DNA from: Planctomycetota bacterium | Lineage (GTDB): Bacteria; Planctomycetota; Planctomycetia; Pirellulales; Pirellulaceae | Assembly (NCBI GenBank): GCA_963204915.1 | Contig: CAUJHS010000050.1 | Coordinates: 1-64,000 of the forward strand | Reading direction: 5' to 3' | Length of the DNA stretch: 64,000 nt | Part shown: positions 33,576-42,168 of the stretch, one piece after another | Position numbering within the stretch: position 1 is the stretch's first letter | How the letters are laid out: every line of letters starts with the position of its first letter | Notes under the pieces: generated by a model | The model's input: only the letters and a program-made list of their open reading frames with translations | What the model was told of the DNA's origin: nothing | Database searches by the model: none | Translations under genes and position numbers: made by a program

Positions 33576-34756
33576 AAACGCTCCTCCTCAGCGAAGTGTT
33601 TCCACCTCAAACTGGCGGCAGCGGACGGTGGCTGTGGGAGGTGTACCGCCGATTGCCCCACGAAGAAATCGTGATCGCCGCTGGGCAACATCCGCAAGCG
33701 ATCGCATTTGACCAGACACATGATCTGGCAATTCACCGTCTTCCTTTGGCGATGCGTAGTTGGGGTGTCGCCAATCGTGCAGGCGCCGTGGACTATTGGC
33801 GGGCAATGGGAAAAGTGTCGCGAATCGTTCGCGACAATTGCATACGGCAGATCCATTGTGGAAAGTGCCTGCCGGAGGGCGGCTTAGCGTGGATGTTACG
33901 CCGAAGGTTTGATCTGAGCTACGCGTGTTTTGTACACGGGGAAGAACTTAGTATCGCCTCGGGAAGTCGCGAGTTAACCTGGCTCACGCGTCGCGTGCTG
34001 CACGGCGCCAATACCGTGACAGCGAATAGTCAGAATACTTTGCGCTTATTGAGAGACGATTGGGGCGTTCCAGTTCAACGGTCGCATGTGCTGCATCCAG
34101 GTGTGGATACCCATAAGTTCTCGCCTGCCAAGAGTCCCACGGAAGCGGACCGACCCACGGGGTGGCATGGGCGGTTTGTGGTGTTAACGGTCGGCCGCTT
34201 ACAAAAGCGGAAGGGACACGACATGTTGATCCGCGCTTTACCAGCAATTCGATCTCAGGTACCCAACGTACTTTACACCATTGTTGGCGATGGTGACGAG
34301 AAAGCCCGTCTCCATGAACTTGCGGCCTTGGAAGGGGTGAGCGACTGCGTACAGTTCTGCGGCGAGGTCAACGACGACGAACTCGTACATTTCTATCAGC
34401 AGTGTGAGTTGTTCGCGCTTCCCAATCGAGAGGTTAACGGCGACTTTGAGGGGTTTGGAATGGTCTTGGTCGAAGCTCAAGCGTGTGGCAAGCCCGTGTT
34501 AGCTGGCGCTTCGGGCGGAACCGCTGAAACGCTTTTGCAAAATGAAACGGGGCTCCTTGTTGATTGCCGTCATCCGGAATTGCTGGCTCAGACCATCATC
34601 GCTTTGGCGTTCGATTCAGAACGGCGAAAGTCGATGGGTGCGGCGGCTCGGACTTGGGCGGTGCAATCGTTCGATTGGGAATCCCTCGTGAAACAGGCGC
34701 GTCAAATTCTATTTGCGCCCGATAACACGAAAACATCGTGCCCGGCCATCGTTTGA
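33572..34756 (+). CDS. GT4 glycosyltransferase
   Basis: 394 residues. N-terminus KTLLLSEVFPPQTGGSGRWL; CFVHGEELSIASGSRELTW; C-terminal domain with VLTVGRLQKRKGHDMLIRAL and NGDFEGFGMVLVEAQACGKPV, a PimB/PimC-like donor site with E-x7-E. It resembles mannosyltransferase-type GT4 enzymes, but I would not assign a sugar. Confidence 0.9.
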   Translation: MKTLLLSEVFPPQTGGSGRWLWEVYRRLPHEEIVIAAGQHPQAIAFDQTHDLAIHRLPLAMRSWGVANRAGAVDYWRAMGKVSRIVRDNCIRQIHCGKCLPEGGLAWMLRRRFDLSYACFVHGEELSIASGSRELTWLTRRVLHGANTVTANSQNTLRLLRDDWGVPVQRSHVLHPGVDTHKFSPAKSPTEADRPTGWHGRFVVLTVGRLQKRKGHDMLIRALPAIRSQVPNVLYTIVGDGDEKARLHELAALEGVSDCVQFCGEVNDDELVHFYQQCELFALPNREVNGDFEGFGMVLVEAQACGKPVLAGASGGTAETLLQNETGLLVDCRHPELLAQTIIALAFDSERRKSMGAAARTWAVQSFDWESLVKQARQILFAPDNTKTSCPAIV

Positions 34757-34783
34757 GATCAACGGCAAATCCTACATTCGAGA

Positions 34784-35446
34784 ATGATCCGAGCTTGCGT
34801 GAAATTGCTGGCCAATGGAATTGCCTTGACCGCCGTTGCTCCTGCAGTGTTAGTGTTTCTTGGGGCCACGTACTTGATGGGCCGACAAAGCGCCTTTCCT
34901 GGTTGGTCGCAGGCGGTGAGCTTAGTTCCAGGATTCACGGGTGTATATTTTCGGCGAGCGTTTTACAAGTTAGTCTTACCGCGTTGCGGCGACGACGCCT
35001 GTATCAGTTTTGGCACGGTGTTTTCGCATCCGACCGTTACCATTGGGCACACCACTTATATTGGCGTGTTTTGCGTCATTGGCGATGTGGACTTGGGCGA
35101 CGATGTGGTGATTGCCTCGCACGTTTCGATCATGAATGGCTCAAACCAACACGGCATTGGTCGACTAGATATTCCTGTGCGGGAACAACCGGGCGACTGG
35201 CCGCGCATAACGATCGGAAAGGATACTTGGATCGGCGACCGCGCCGTGATTATGGCAGATGTAGGCGAACACTGTGTAATCGGTGCAGGATCTGTGGTGA
35301 CTAAGCCGATCCCCAATTACGCGATTGCCGTGGGAACCCCCGCACGTATCGTACGGTTTCGAACTGGTGAGACATCTGACAGTACAACCGTGTCGCCAAA
35401 TAGTTGTTCGCAAAAGCCAGCCTCCGAAACGATCGCATCACCTTGA
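34784..35446 (+). CDS. Left-handed beta-helix acyltransferase (LacA/NodL-like)
   Basis: 220 residues. A hydrophobic N-terminal region (about 8-30) is followed by hexapeptide repeats: TVTIGHTTYIGVFCVIGDVD, GDDVVIASHVSIMNGS, ITIGKDTWIGDRAVIMADVG and CVIGAGSVVTKPIPNYAIAVG in sequence. The family uses acetyl-CoA to O- or N-acetylate sugars. The N-terminal helix suggests membrane association, as in colanic-acid WcaF-type enzymes. It is followed by a membrane acyltransferase. Confidence 0.85.
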   Translation: MIRACVKLLANGIALTAVAPAVLVFLGATYLMGRQSAFPGWSQAVSLVPGFTGVYFRRAFYKLVLPRCGDDACISFGTVFSHPTVTIGHTTYIGVFCVIGDVDLGDDVVIASHVSIMNGSNQHGIGRLDIPVREQPGDWPRITIGKDTWIGDRAVIMADVGEHCVIGAGSVVTKPIPNYAIAVGTPARIVRFRTGETSDSTTVSPNSCSQKPASETIASP

Positions 35447-35476
35447 TCCATAAACGCTCTTAACGAACATCTTTGA

Positions 35477-36661
35477 ATGCGTAATGACCTTCGCGGAATT
35501 GCGGCGTCGGATCACCTCAACTTAGTTCGGGGGGCGGCGGCGTTGTGTGTGCTGGTTTATCACGTTCGATATCGCTTCTTTCTCGATTATGGCGACCTGA
35601 CTTCGCCGAGTTTTTTCGATAAGGCGTTTTACGGCTCCACAGCGTTTGGGCACGACGCCGTTATGGTCTTCTTCGTTTTAAGCGGTTACTTTATCGCGGG
35701 TAGTATTATTCGTGACTGGCGAAATCGCCATTGGTCGCCCGCCCACTACGTGATCAGTCGCCTAAGTCGATTATACGTAGTTGTGCTTCCAGCGCTGATT
35801 TTGACGTTCGCGTGGGATACGCTGGGTTTAGCTTGCTTCGGCCACAGTGCAGTTTACTCGGGGGCGTCGCAACCGTGGGCGCATGATTTCTTTCCGGTGG
35901 CTGGCCGACTAACCTTTCCGTCGTTATTTGGAAACGCGTTATTCCTCCAGACGATTGAGGTGCCGCCCTACGGATCGAATGATCCTTTATGGAGCCTAGC
36001 GTTCGAGTTCTGGTATTACCTTTTGTTTCCACTCCTTTTTATTGCACTGTTCGGCGGCAAGTCATTTGGGCTGCGGTTGGGTAGTTTGGCGCTGGCCGTG
36101 GTGCTTGTTTATTGGCTAGGATACGGGGTCGCCATCTACTTCCCGATCTGGCTTTTGGGCGCATTAGTCAGTGTAATCCCGCAAACGACTTATCTAACGG
36201 CAAAACGCGCTCGGTGGGCTGCGATAATCGGTTTTGTCGTGTTCATGGCGGTCGTTTGCGCCTCACATACAGGTGCATTTCGGGAAACTTTCGGCCTAAC
36301 GGTTGTGAGAGCGGACTATCTGACGGCTATCGTATTTACGATGCTGCTGTACGTTGTTCTCCACGACTCTACGCCTAATCGGCCTGGATACTACCCGAGT
36401 CTCGCGCGCTCCACTGCTGATTTTTCGTTCACGCTTTACGTCGTCCATATGCCGCTACTTGTATTTGTTCGGGCATGGTTAATCGACGGACGTCCTTGGC
36501 AACCTAATGTGTTGACATTGACGACGAGCGGCTTAATAACCATCGCAGTCATTGGCTACGCATATCTCATATCTCGATTAACCGAGGTTCATACGGATCG
36601 CATTCGGCGCGCCGTGATGAACCGCTTGCCAACGCGAGCGCGACAGGCGGCGGTCGCGTGA
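35477..36661 (+). CDS. Membrane acyltransferase, acyltransferase-3 family (OafA-like)
   Basis: 394 residues with about ten transmembrane helices. The family begins with a conserved R-x(10)-H arrangement, here LNLVRGAAALCVLVYHVRYRF, and continues with GHDAVMVFFVLSGYFIAGS and NDPLWSLAFEFWYYLLFPL. Acyltransferase-3 proteins acetylate or acylate extracytoplasmic glycans. Just after this gene the base composition shifts to clearly higher GC. Confidence 0.9.
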   Translation: MRNDLRGIAASDHLNLVRGAAALCVLVYHVRYRFFLDYGDLTSPSFFDKAFYGSTAFGHDAVMVFFVLSGYFIAGSIIRDWRNRHWSPAHYVISRLSRLYVVVLPALILTFAWDTLGLACFGHSAVYSGASQPWAHDFFPVAGRLTFPSLFGNALFLQTIEVPPYGSNDPLWSLAFEFWYYLLFPLLFIALFGGKSFGLRLGSLALAVVLVYWLGYGVAIYFPIWLLGALVSVIPQTTYLTAKRARWAAIIGFVVFMAVVCASHTGAFRETFGLTVVRADYLTAIVFTMLLYVVLHDSTPNRPGYYPSLARSTADFSFTLYVVHMPLLVFVRAWLIDGRPWQPNVLTLTTSGLITIAVIGYAYLISRLTEVHTDRIRRAVMNRLPTRARQAAVA

Positions 36662-36734
36662 AAAGGTTGTCTCCCATATCAATCATGTATTCGATGTCGA
36701 CTAACGATCTAAACTCGAATGGCGGTCTTGCATA

Positions 36735-38654
36735 ATGTGCGGCATTGCGGGACTGTGGAGTCCAAACAATCGAAGGATGCCCTGTCCGCAACAGTTGCGC
36801 GCCATGGCGGGGGCGATTGGGCATCGAGGGCCGGATGCGGAAGGGGTTTGGGTGGATGAGCGCGCGGGGGTGGGGTTGGCGCATCGGCGGTTGTCGATCG
36901 TGGATTTGGCGGGGGGCGATCAGCCGCTGTGGAATGAAGATGAGTCGGTGGTCGTGGTGTTCAATGGGGAGATTTACAACTATCCCGCCTTGCGGCGCGA
37001 GTTGGAGGCGAAAGGACACGTCTTTCGGACCCACAGCGATACGGAAGTCCTTGTGCATTTGTACGAGGAGGAGGGTCAGGATCTGGTGGGGCGGTTGCGG
37101 GGCATGTTCGCCTTCGCCCTATGGGATTGTCGCAATCAAGAATTGCTCTTGGCTCGCGATCGGCTCGGCCTGAAGCCGTTGTACGTTTATCGCGACGACG
37201 CCAAGTTGCTGTTTGGTTCGGAGTTGAAAGCGATTTTGGTGTGCCCCGGCATCGATCGAACGCTCGATCTGGAGGCGGTGGAGGATTACTTTTGTTACGG
37301 CGTCATTGCGGGCGAACGCTCGATTTTTCGGCGCATTCGCAAGTTACCGCCTGGGCATACGCTGTTGGTCTCCGCCCGCGACTGGGACGCGGCGCCCCGC
37401 CGGTATTGGCAATATCGCCCGAGCGTCGATCGAACGCGTTCGGTAAACGACTGGAAAGAGACGATCGCGGCGAAGATTGATGAAACGGTCCAGGTGCATC
37501 GACTGGCTGATGTCCCGATTGGAGCCTTTTTGAGCGGGGGCGTTGATTCGAGTGTAATCGTCGCGACGCTGGCCCGTTTGAGCGGCGGCTCCCTCAAAAC
37601 ATTCTCGATTGGGTTTGGCGAAGAGCGGTTTAGCGAACTGCCTTACGCCCGCGAAGTCGCGCGACGTTTCGGCTGTGAACACATTGAAGAGATCGTTACT
37701 CCGGAGGCGGCGAAAAGTCTTGATGACTTGGTGCGGTTCTATGATGAACCCTTCGCCGACAGCTCCGCGATCCCGACCATGCATGTTTCGCGACTGGCGA
37801 GCCGGCATGTCAAGGTCGTGCTCTCGGGCGATGGCGGCGATGAAGCCTTTGGCGGTTATTCGCGCTATGCTCACGATCTCCACGAGGCGGCATGGCGCAG
37901 GCGCATTCCCGGCTGGGCGCGGAAACGGGTCTTAGCGCCACTGGCGCGTCGCTGGCCCAAGTCCGACTGGTTGCCTCGACCGCTGCGAGCCAAGACGCGG
38001 CTGACGAACCTCTCACTGCCTCCCGCGGAGGCGTATGCCAATACACTCGCGTGGCGGCGTTCGGCCGATCGACGCCGCTTGCTGGCCAAAGGAGTCGTCG
38101 AGCAACTGAATGGCTATCGGCCCGAACAAGTCGTGTGCGAGCATTACCTGCTCGGGAGCCAAGATGACGAGCTCGCCTGCATGATTGCCGCGGATATTGG
38201 CGTGCTCCTGCCCGATGACTTTCTCACCAAAGTCGATCGCGCGAGCATGGCGTTCGGACTGGAAGTACGGCCGCCCTTGGTCGACCATGAATTGCTGGAA
38301 CTTACAGGCCAGATTCCTTCCGAGTTCAAAGTCCGTAACGACGAGACCAAATGGATTTTCAAGGAAATCTATCGTGATCAATTGCCCTCGACGGTGACGA
38401 CACGGGCGAAGCAAGGCTTCGAAATTCCGGTCGATGCCTGGCTGCGCGGCCCCCTGGCCGACGTTTTTGAATCGACCGTGCTCGACCCCGCCAATCGCGC
38501 TTGTGACTTTCTGGACCAGGCCGAGGCGCGACGGCTGTATCAATCTCACCGCCGCGGCAGTGGACGGCACGGCAATTTGCTCTGGTCGCTGTTGATCTTC
38601 GCGCGGTGGGCGGACGAATACTTAACTACCTCGACAACGACGGTTGGTGTATGA
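36735..38654 (+). CDS. Glutamine-dependent asparagine synthase family amidotransferase (exosortase-associated type)
   Basis: 639 residues. The N-terminal class II glutaminase domain has catalytic Cys2 (MCGIAGLWS), LAHRRLSIVDLAGGDQPL and VFNGEIYNYPALR. The synthetase domain has the PP-loop SGGVDSS at 267-273 and GDGGDEAFGGYSRY. These are all the residues needed for activity. In exosortase loci such proteins (TIGR03108-like) are thought to amidate a sugar carboxyl or a peptide rather than make free asparagine. The last bases overlap the prenyltransferase start (ATGA). Confidence 0.9.
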   Translation: MCGIAGLWSPNNRRMPCPQQLRAMAGAIGHRGPDAEGVWVDERAGVGLAHRRLSIVDLAGGDQPLWNEDESVVVVFNGEIYNYPALRRELEAKGHVFRTHSDTEVLVHLYEEEGQDLVGRLRGMFAFALWDCRNQELLLARDRLGLKPLYVYRDDAKLLFGSELKAILVCPGIDRTLDLEAVEDYFCYGVIAGERSIFRRIRKLPPGHTLLVSARDWDAAPRRYWQYRPSVDRTRSVNDWKETIAAKIDETVQVHRLADVPIGAFLSGGVDSSVIVATLARLSGGSLKTFSIGFGEERFSELPYAREVARRFGCEHIEEIVTPEAAKSLDDLVRFYDEPFADSSAIPTMHVSRLASRHVKVVLSGDGGDEAFGGYSRYAHDLHEAAWRRRIPGWARKRVLAPLARRWPKSDWLPRPLRAKTRLTNLSLPPAEAYANTLAWRRSADRRRLLAKGVVEQLNGYRPEQVVCEHYLLGSQDDELACMIAADIGVLLPDDFLTKVDRASMAFGLEVRPPLVDHELLELTGQIPSEFKVRNDETKWIFKEIYRDQLPSTVTTRAKQGFEIPVDAWLRGPLADVFESTVLDPANRACDFLDQAEARRLYQSHRRGSGRHGNLLWSLLIFARWADEYLTTSTTTVGV

Positions 38655-39676
38655 CCTTGGCTGATCCCCTGGCAAACGTCGACGAGCGCACGAATCGAAC
38701 CGAGACCGCGGCCCCGGCGGCCCGTTCGGTGCTCGTGGATTACGCATCCATCGCGCGTCCGGACCATTGGTTCAAGAACGTCTTTATGCTGTTTGGCGTC
38801 GTGTTGGGTTTGTTCTATCAACCCGCCGCAATGTCGACGCTGAATCCTTGGCTTATTCTGTGGGCTTTGGCGGCGACGTGCCTGGTCGCGTCAAGCAACT
38901 ATGTCATTAACGAAGTTCTGGACGCCCCGACCGACCTGCATCACCCGGTCAAACGCCATCGTCCCATACCCTCCGGGCGCGTGAAGTTGCCGCTGGCTTA
39001 CCTGGAATGGCTCGTACTGGGAGCGATTGGCTTGGGGATGGCCTGGCTCGTGAATTTCCCCTTCTTCGTATCCGCGTCCGCCTTGTGGGTCATGGGGCTG
39101 GTGTACAACGTGCGCCCCTTGCGGTCCAAAGAAGCGCCGTATCTCGATGTGCTTTCCGAGTCGGTCAATAATCCGCTGCGCTTGGCGCTGGGTTGGTTTA
39201 CAGTGAGCGCCACGGCGATCCCACCTATGTCGTTGCTGATTTCCTACTGGATGGCCGGCGCATTCTTTATGGCCAGCAAGCGGTTTTCGGAGTATCGGTC
39301 AATCGGCGACAAGCAAGCGGCCGCCGCCTATCGCAGCTCGTTCCGCTACTACGACGATAATCGGCTGCTCATCAGTATGTTCTTTTACGCCACCACCGCG
39401 GCGTTGTTCCTGGGCGTCTTCATCATTCGTTACCACTTAGAGCTGATTCTCGGTATTCCCCTGATCGCCGGATTTTTCAGCTACTACCTGCGCGTCGCGC
39501 TGAAGGAGAACAGCGCGGCTCAAGCGCCGGAGAAACTGTATCGCGAAGCGGGGCTCATGATATACCTGTTCCTTTGTCTGGCGGTCTTCGTGCTGTTGAT
39601 GTTCGTGCGGATCAATTATCTTTACGATCTCTTCAATGTGGCGCCGTCGGACTTGCCGCCGTTGTGGGAAATCTAG
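38651..39676 (+). CDS. UbiA-type prenyltransferase, related to decaprenyl-phosphate phosphoribosyltransferase
   Basis: 341 residues from ATG 38651, coupled to asnB by ATGA; the frame upstream is a shadow. About nine helices. The first Asp-rich motif is NEVLDAPTD (N87, D91, D95) followed by HPVKRHRPIPSGRV, and a second acidic motif appears as RFSEYRSIGDKQ. This arrangement resembles DPPR synthase, which puts phosphoribose on a polyprenyl phosphate and feeds arabinose or related donors. It could supply a lipid-linked pentose for the GT39 enzyme two genes downstream; this is inference. Confidence 0.8.
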   Translation: MTLADPLANVDERTNRTETAAPAARSVLVDYASIARPDHWFKNVFMLFGVVLGLFYQPAAMSTLNPWLILWALAATCLVASSNYVINEVLDAPTDLHHPVKRHRPIPSGRVKLPLAYLEWLVLGAIGLGMAWLVNFPFFVSASALWVMGLVYNVRPLRSKEAPYLDVLSESVNNPLRLALGWFTVSATAIPPMSLLISYWMAGAFFMASKRFSEYRSIGDKQAAAAYRSSFRYYDDNRLLISMFFYATTAALFLGVFIIRYHLELILGIPLIAGFFSYYLRVALKENSAAQAPEKLYREAGLMIYLFLCLAVFVLLMFVRINYLYDLFNVAPSDLPPLWEI

Positions 39677-39713
39677 GAACGGGGTTAGGGGAAAGGGGCG
39701 TAGAGCGATTGCG

Positions 39714-40700
39714 ATGAATATACTTGTCTCCGGCGGCGCGGGGTATGTCGGCTCGCACGCGGCGCGGTGGCTGGCGCGGGCCGGCCATGACGTTTGGATC
39801 TACGACAATTTGTCGCAAGGCCATCGCGGCGCGGCGCCGCCCGATCGATTGATTGTGGCGGAGCTGGAGGACCGCGAAACGCTCGTCCGAACTATGACCG
39901 AGAAGCGGATTGACGCGGTGATGCACTTCGCCGCTAACGCTCTCGTAGGTGAGTCGGTCGAGAATCCTTCCAAGTACTACAACAATAACATTGGGGGATC
40001 AATCGCTCTGCTCGACGCGATGCGCAGCGCCGGCGTGTGGCGCATCGTTTTCTCCAGCACCACCGCCACCTACGGTGAACCAGAACAGGTGCCCATCACC
40101 GAGCAAGAGCCGCAGAAGCCCATCAACCCTTATGGGTTCACGAAGTTAGTCATTGAACGCGCTCTTGAGGATTACGCGCGGGCGTACGGATTCGGGTATG
40201 CGGCGTTGCGGTACTTCAACGCGGCCGGCGCCTCGCCCGATGGCGACTTGGGGGAAGACCATACGCCCGAGTCGCACCTGATACCACTCGTGCTTCAAGT
40301 CGCGCTAGGACAGCGAGAGGCGATCTCGATTTTTGGCGAAGATTGGCCGACGCCCGACGGAACGTGTATTCGCGATTATGTCCACGTCGACGATTTAGCG
40401 GATGCGCATCTCAAGGCGCTCGAACTGCTCCGCCCCGGTGAAGGCCTGAAACTCAATCTGGGAACCGGTCGCGGTTATAGCGTGCGGGAAGTGATCGACG
40501 CTTGCCGCCGCGCCAGCGGTCATGCCATCCCGGCCAAATCGGCGCCGCGTCGCCCCGGCGACCCTGCCGAGCTGATCGCCGACTCCTCGTTGGCGAAGCA
40601 GGTTCTCGGCTGGACGCCCAAATACACCGACATCGACGCGATTGTGGAAACCGCCTGGCGTTGGCACAAATCGCATCCGCGCGGGTATAACGACGCATGA
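39714..40700 (+). CDS. galE: UDP-glucose 4-epimerase (GalE) family
   Basis: 328 residues from ATG 39714; the frame upstream overlaps the previous gene. Extended SDR: VSGGAGYVGSHAARWL (G7-G13), the Ser of FSSTTATYG, catalytic Y140-x3-K144 in NPYGFTKLVIE, RYFNAAGASPDGDLGEDH and CIRDYVHVDDLADAH, all classic GalE. It interconverts UDP-Glc/UDP-Gal or the N-acetyl forms. The stop overlaps the GT39 start (ATGA). Confidence 0.92.
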   Translation: MNILVSGGAGYVGSHAARWLARAGHDVWIYDNLSQGHRGAAPPDRLIVAELEDRETLVRTMTEKRIDAVMHFAANALVGESVENPSKYYNNNIGGSIALLDAMRSAGVWRIVFSSTTATYGEPEQVPITEQEPQKPINPYGFTKLVIERALEDYARAYGFGYAALRYFNAAGASPDGDLGEDHTPESHLIPLVLQVALGQREAISIFGEDWPTPDGTCIRDYVHVDDLADAHLKALELLRPGEGLKLNLGTGRGYSVREVIDACRRASGHAIPAKSAPRRPGDPAELIADSSLAKQVLGWTPKYTDIDAIVETAWRWHKSHPRGYNDA

Positions 40701-42142
40701 CCGTCGGTGCTGCTATCGCCAACGCCGACGCGGCAAGTGAGCTGGCGGGAGACACGGCAGGAAGACGGTTTCCGCCAGCCCTGATCGTCATCCTCTTGGC
40801 CGGGCTGCTCGTGCGCGCCATGCTCGTGTGGTGGTTCTGGAACGAACCGCTGATGATCGCCGACGAAAAGGACTACCACGAGCTGGCGGTCAATCTGGTC
40901 GAGACGGGACGCTATGCCTTTGGACCCGGCGAGCTAACCTCGCTTCGCCCGCCGCTGTATCCGGCGCTCGTCGCAGGAATCTACCAGGTTTTCGGCGTCG
41001 ATAACTACCCGGCGGTGCGCATCGTCCAAGTGGGATTGGCGCTCATCACCGTGGTGCTCGTGTACGCCGTCGGGCGCCGTATGTACGACGAAAAGGTCGC
41101 CCTTTGGGCGGCGGCGCTCTGCTGTTTCTACCCTGAACTGCTGGGACATAATGCGTTTGTCCTCACAGAAACGCTGTTCGCGATGTTTCTCTGTCTGGGC
41201 TGCTGGATGATGCAGCGGTTTCTCGCCAGCCACCGGGCAGTTTGGATTATCGGGTTGGGGTGCGTTCTGGGGTTGGCCGCCCTCACACGCAGCGTGCTGT
41301 GGCTGTTTCCCCCATTCCTATTGTTGTTCCTGTTATACGCGGTGCGCGGAGTCACGTGGCCCCGGCGATTCGCCTATGCGGTGTTGCCGCTGGTCGCATT
41401 CGCTCTCACAATCACCCCGTGGTCGATCCGCAATACGCGCTTGCACAAAACCTTCACCACGATCGATGTGATGGGCGGGCGCAACTTCATGATGGGCAAC
41501 TACGAATACACGCCTATGTTCCGCGCCTGGGATGCAATTTCGATCAGCGGCGAACAAGCCTGGTACAGTGTGCTGGCCGCCGAGGATCCCAACTTCAACC
41601 GCCTCACCCAAGGTCAGAAAGACAAGGCGGCCATGCACCGCACGATTCAGTATGTGCTGGACAACCCCGGCCTGACCACGCAGCGCGACTTGGTCAAGTT
41701 CCTCAACTTCTGGCAACTGGAGCGGTCGATTGCCGCGGGGCTCTCGCGCGGCTGGTGGGGCGATATACCGACCTGGGCGATTCTCTTAACGACGCTGATC
41801 ATCTTCGGCAGCTACGCAATCCTACTGCTGAGCGGCGTCATGGCGTTCACCGCGGCGCCGCCCACTGACCGGCGAATGCATTGGTTCATGTTGCTACTCG
41901 TCGGCTTCGTATGCGCTATCCATACCGTCGTATTTGGACATTCCCGCTACCACCTTGTCCTCATGCCGCTGATCTTGATTTACGCTGGACGGTTTTTCGC
42001 CGACCCGCGCTCGATCTGGAGCCGCCGCGGATCCATCTCGTTTTGGATTGGCGCACTTGTCTGCGGCGTGCTGCTGGGCGGGTGGATTTGGGAAATTGGG
42101 TTCATCGAGTTGGAGCGGGTCCGAACGCAGGTCCTTCAATAA
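40697..42142 (+). CDS. GT39/ArnT-type membrane glycosyltransferase
   Basis: 481 residues with about eleven transmembrane helices. The first periplasmic loop has the acidic ADEKDYHELAVNLVETG, with the Asp/Glu needed by GT-C enzymes that use polyprenyl-phosphate sugars, followed by SLRPPLYPALVAGIYQVFG and RSVLWLFPPFLL. Enzymes of this type add a sugar from a lipid donor on the periplasmic side, consistent with the DPPR-synthase-like gene nearby. The target, polymer or protein, is unknown. Confidence 0.85.
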   Translation: MTVGAAIANADAASELAGDTAGRRFPPALIVILLAGLLVRAMLVWWFWNEPLMIADEKDYHELAVNLVETGRYAFGPGELTSLRPPLYPALVAGIYQVFGVDNYPAVRIVQVGLALITVVLVYAVGRRMYDEKVALWAAALCCFYPELLGHNAFVLTETLFAMFLCLGCWMMQRFLASHRAVWIIGLGCVLGLAALTRSVLWLFPPFLLLFLLYAVRGVTWPRRFAYAVLPLVAFALTITPWSIRNTRLHKTFTTIDVMGGRNFMMGNYEYTPMFRAWDAISISGEQAWYSVLAAEDPNFNRLTQGQKDKAAMHRTIQYVLDNPGLTTQRDLVKFLNFWQLERSIAAGLSRGWWGDIPTWAILLTTLIIFGSYAILLLSGVMAFTAAPPTDRRMHWFMLLLVGFVCAIHTVVFGHSRYHLVLMPLILIYAGRFFADPRSIWSRRGSISFWIGALVCGVLLGGWIWEIGFIELERVRTQVLQ

Positions 42143-42168
42143 ACTGTCCTTAACTTAAAGGCGACGCC

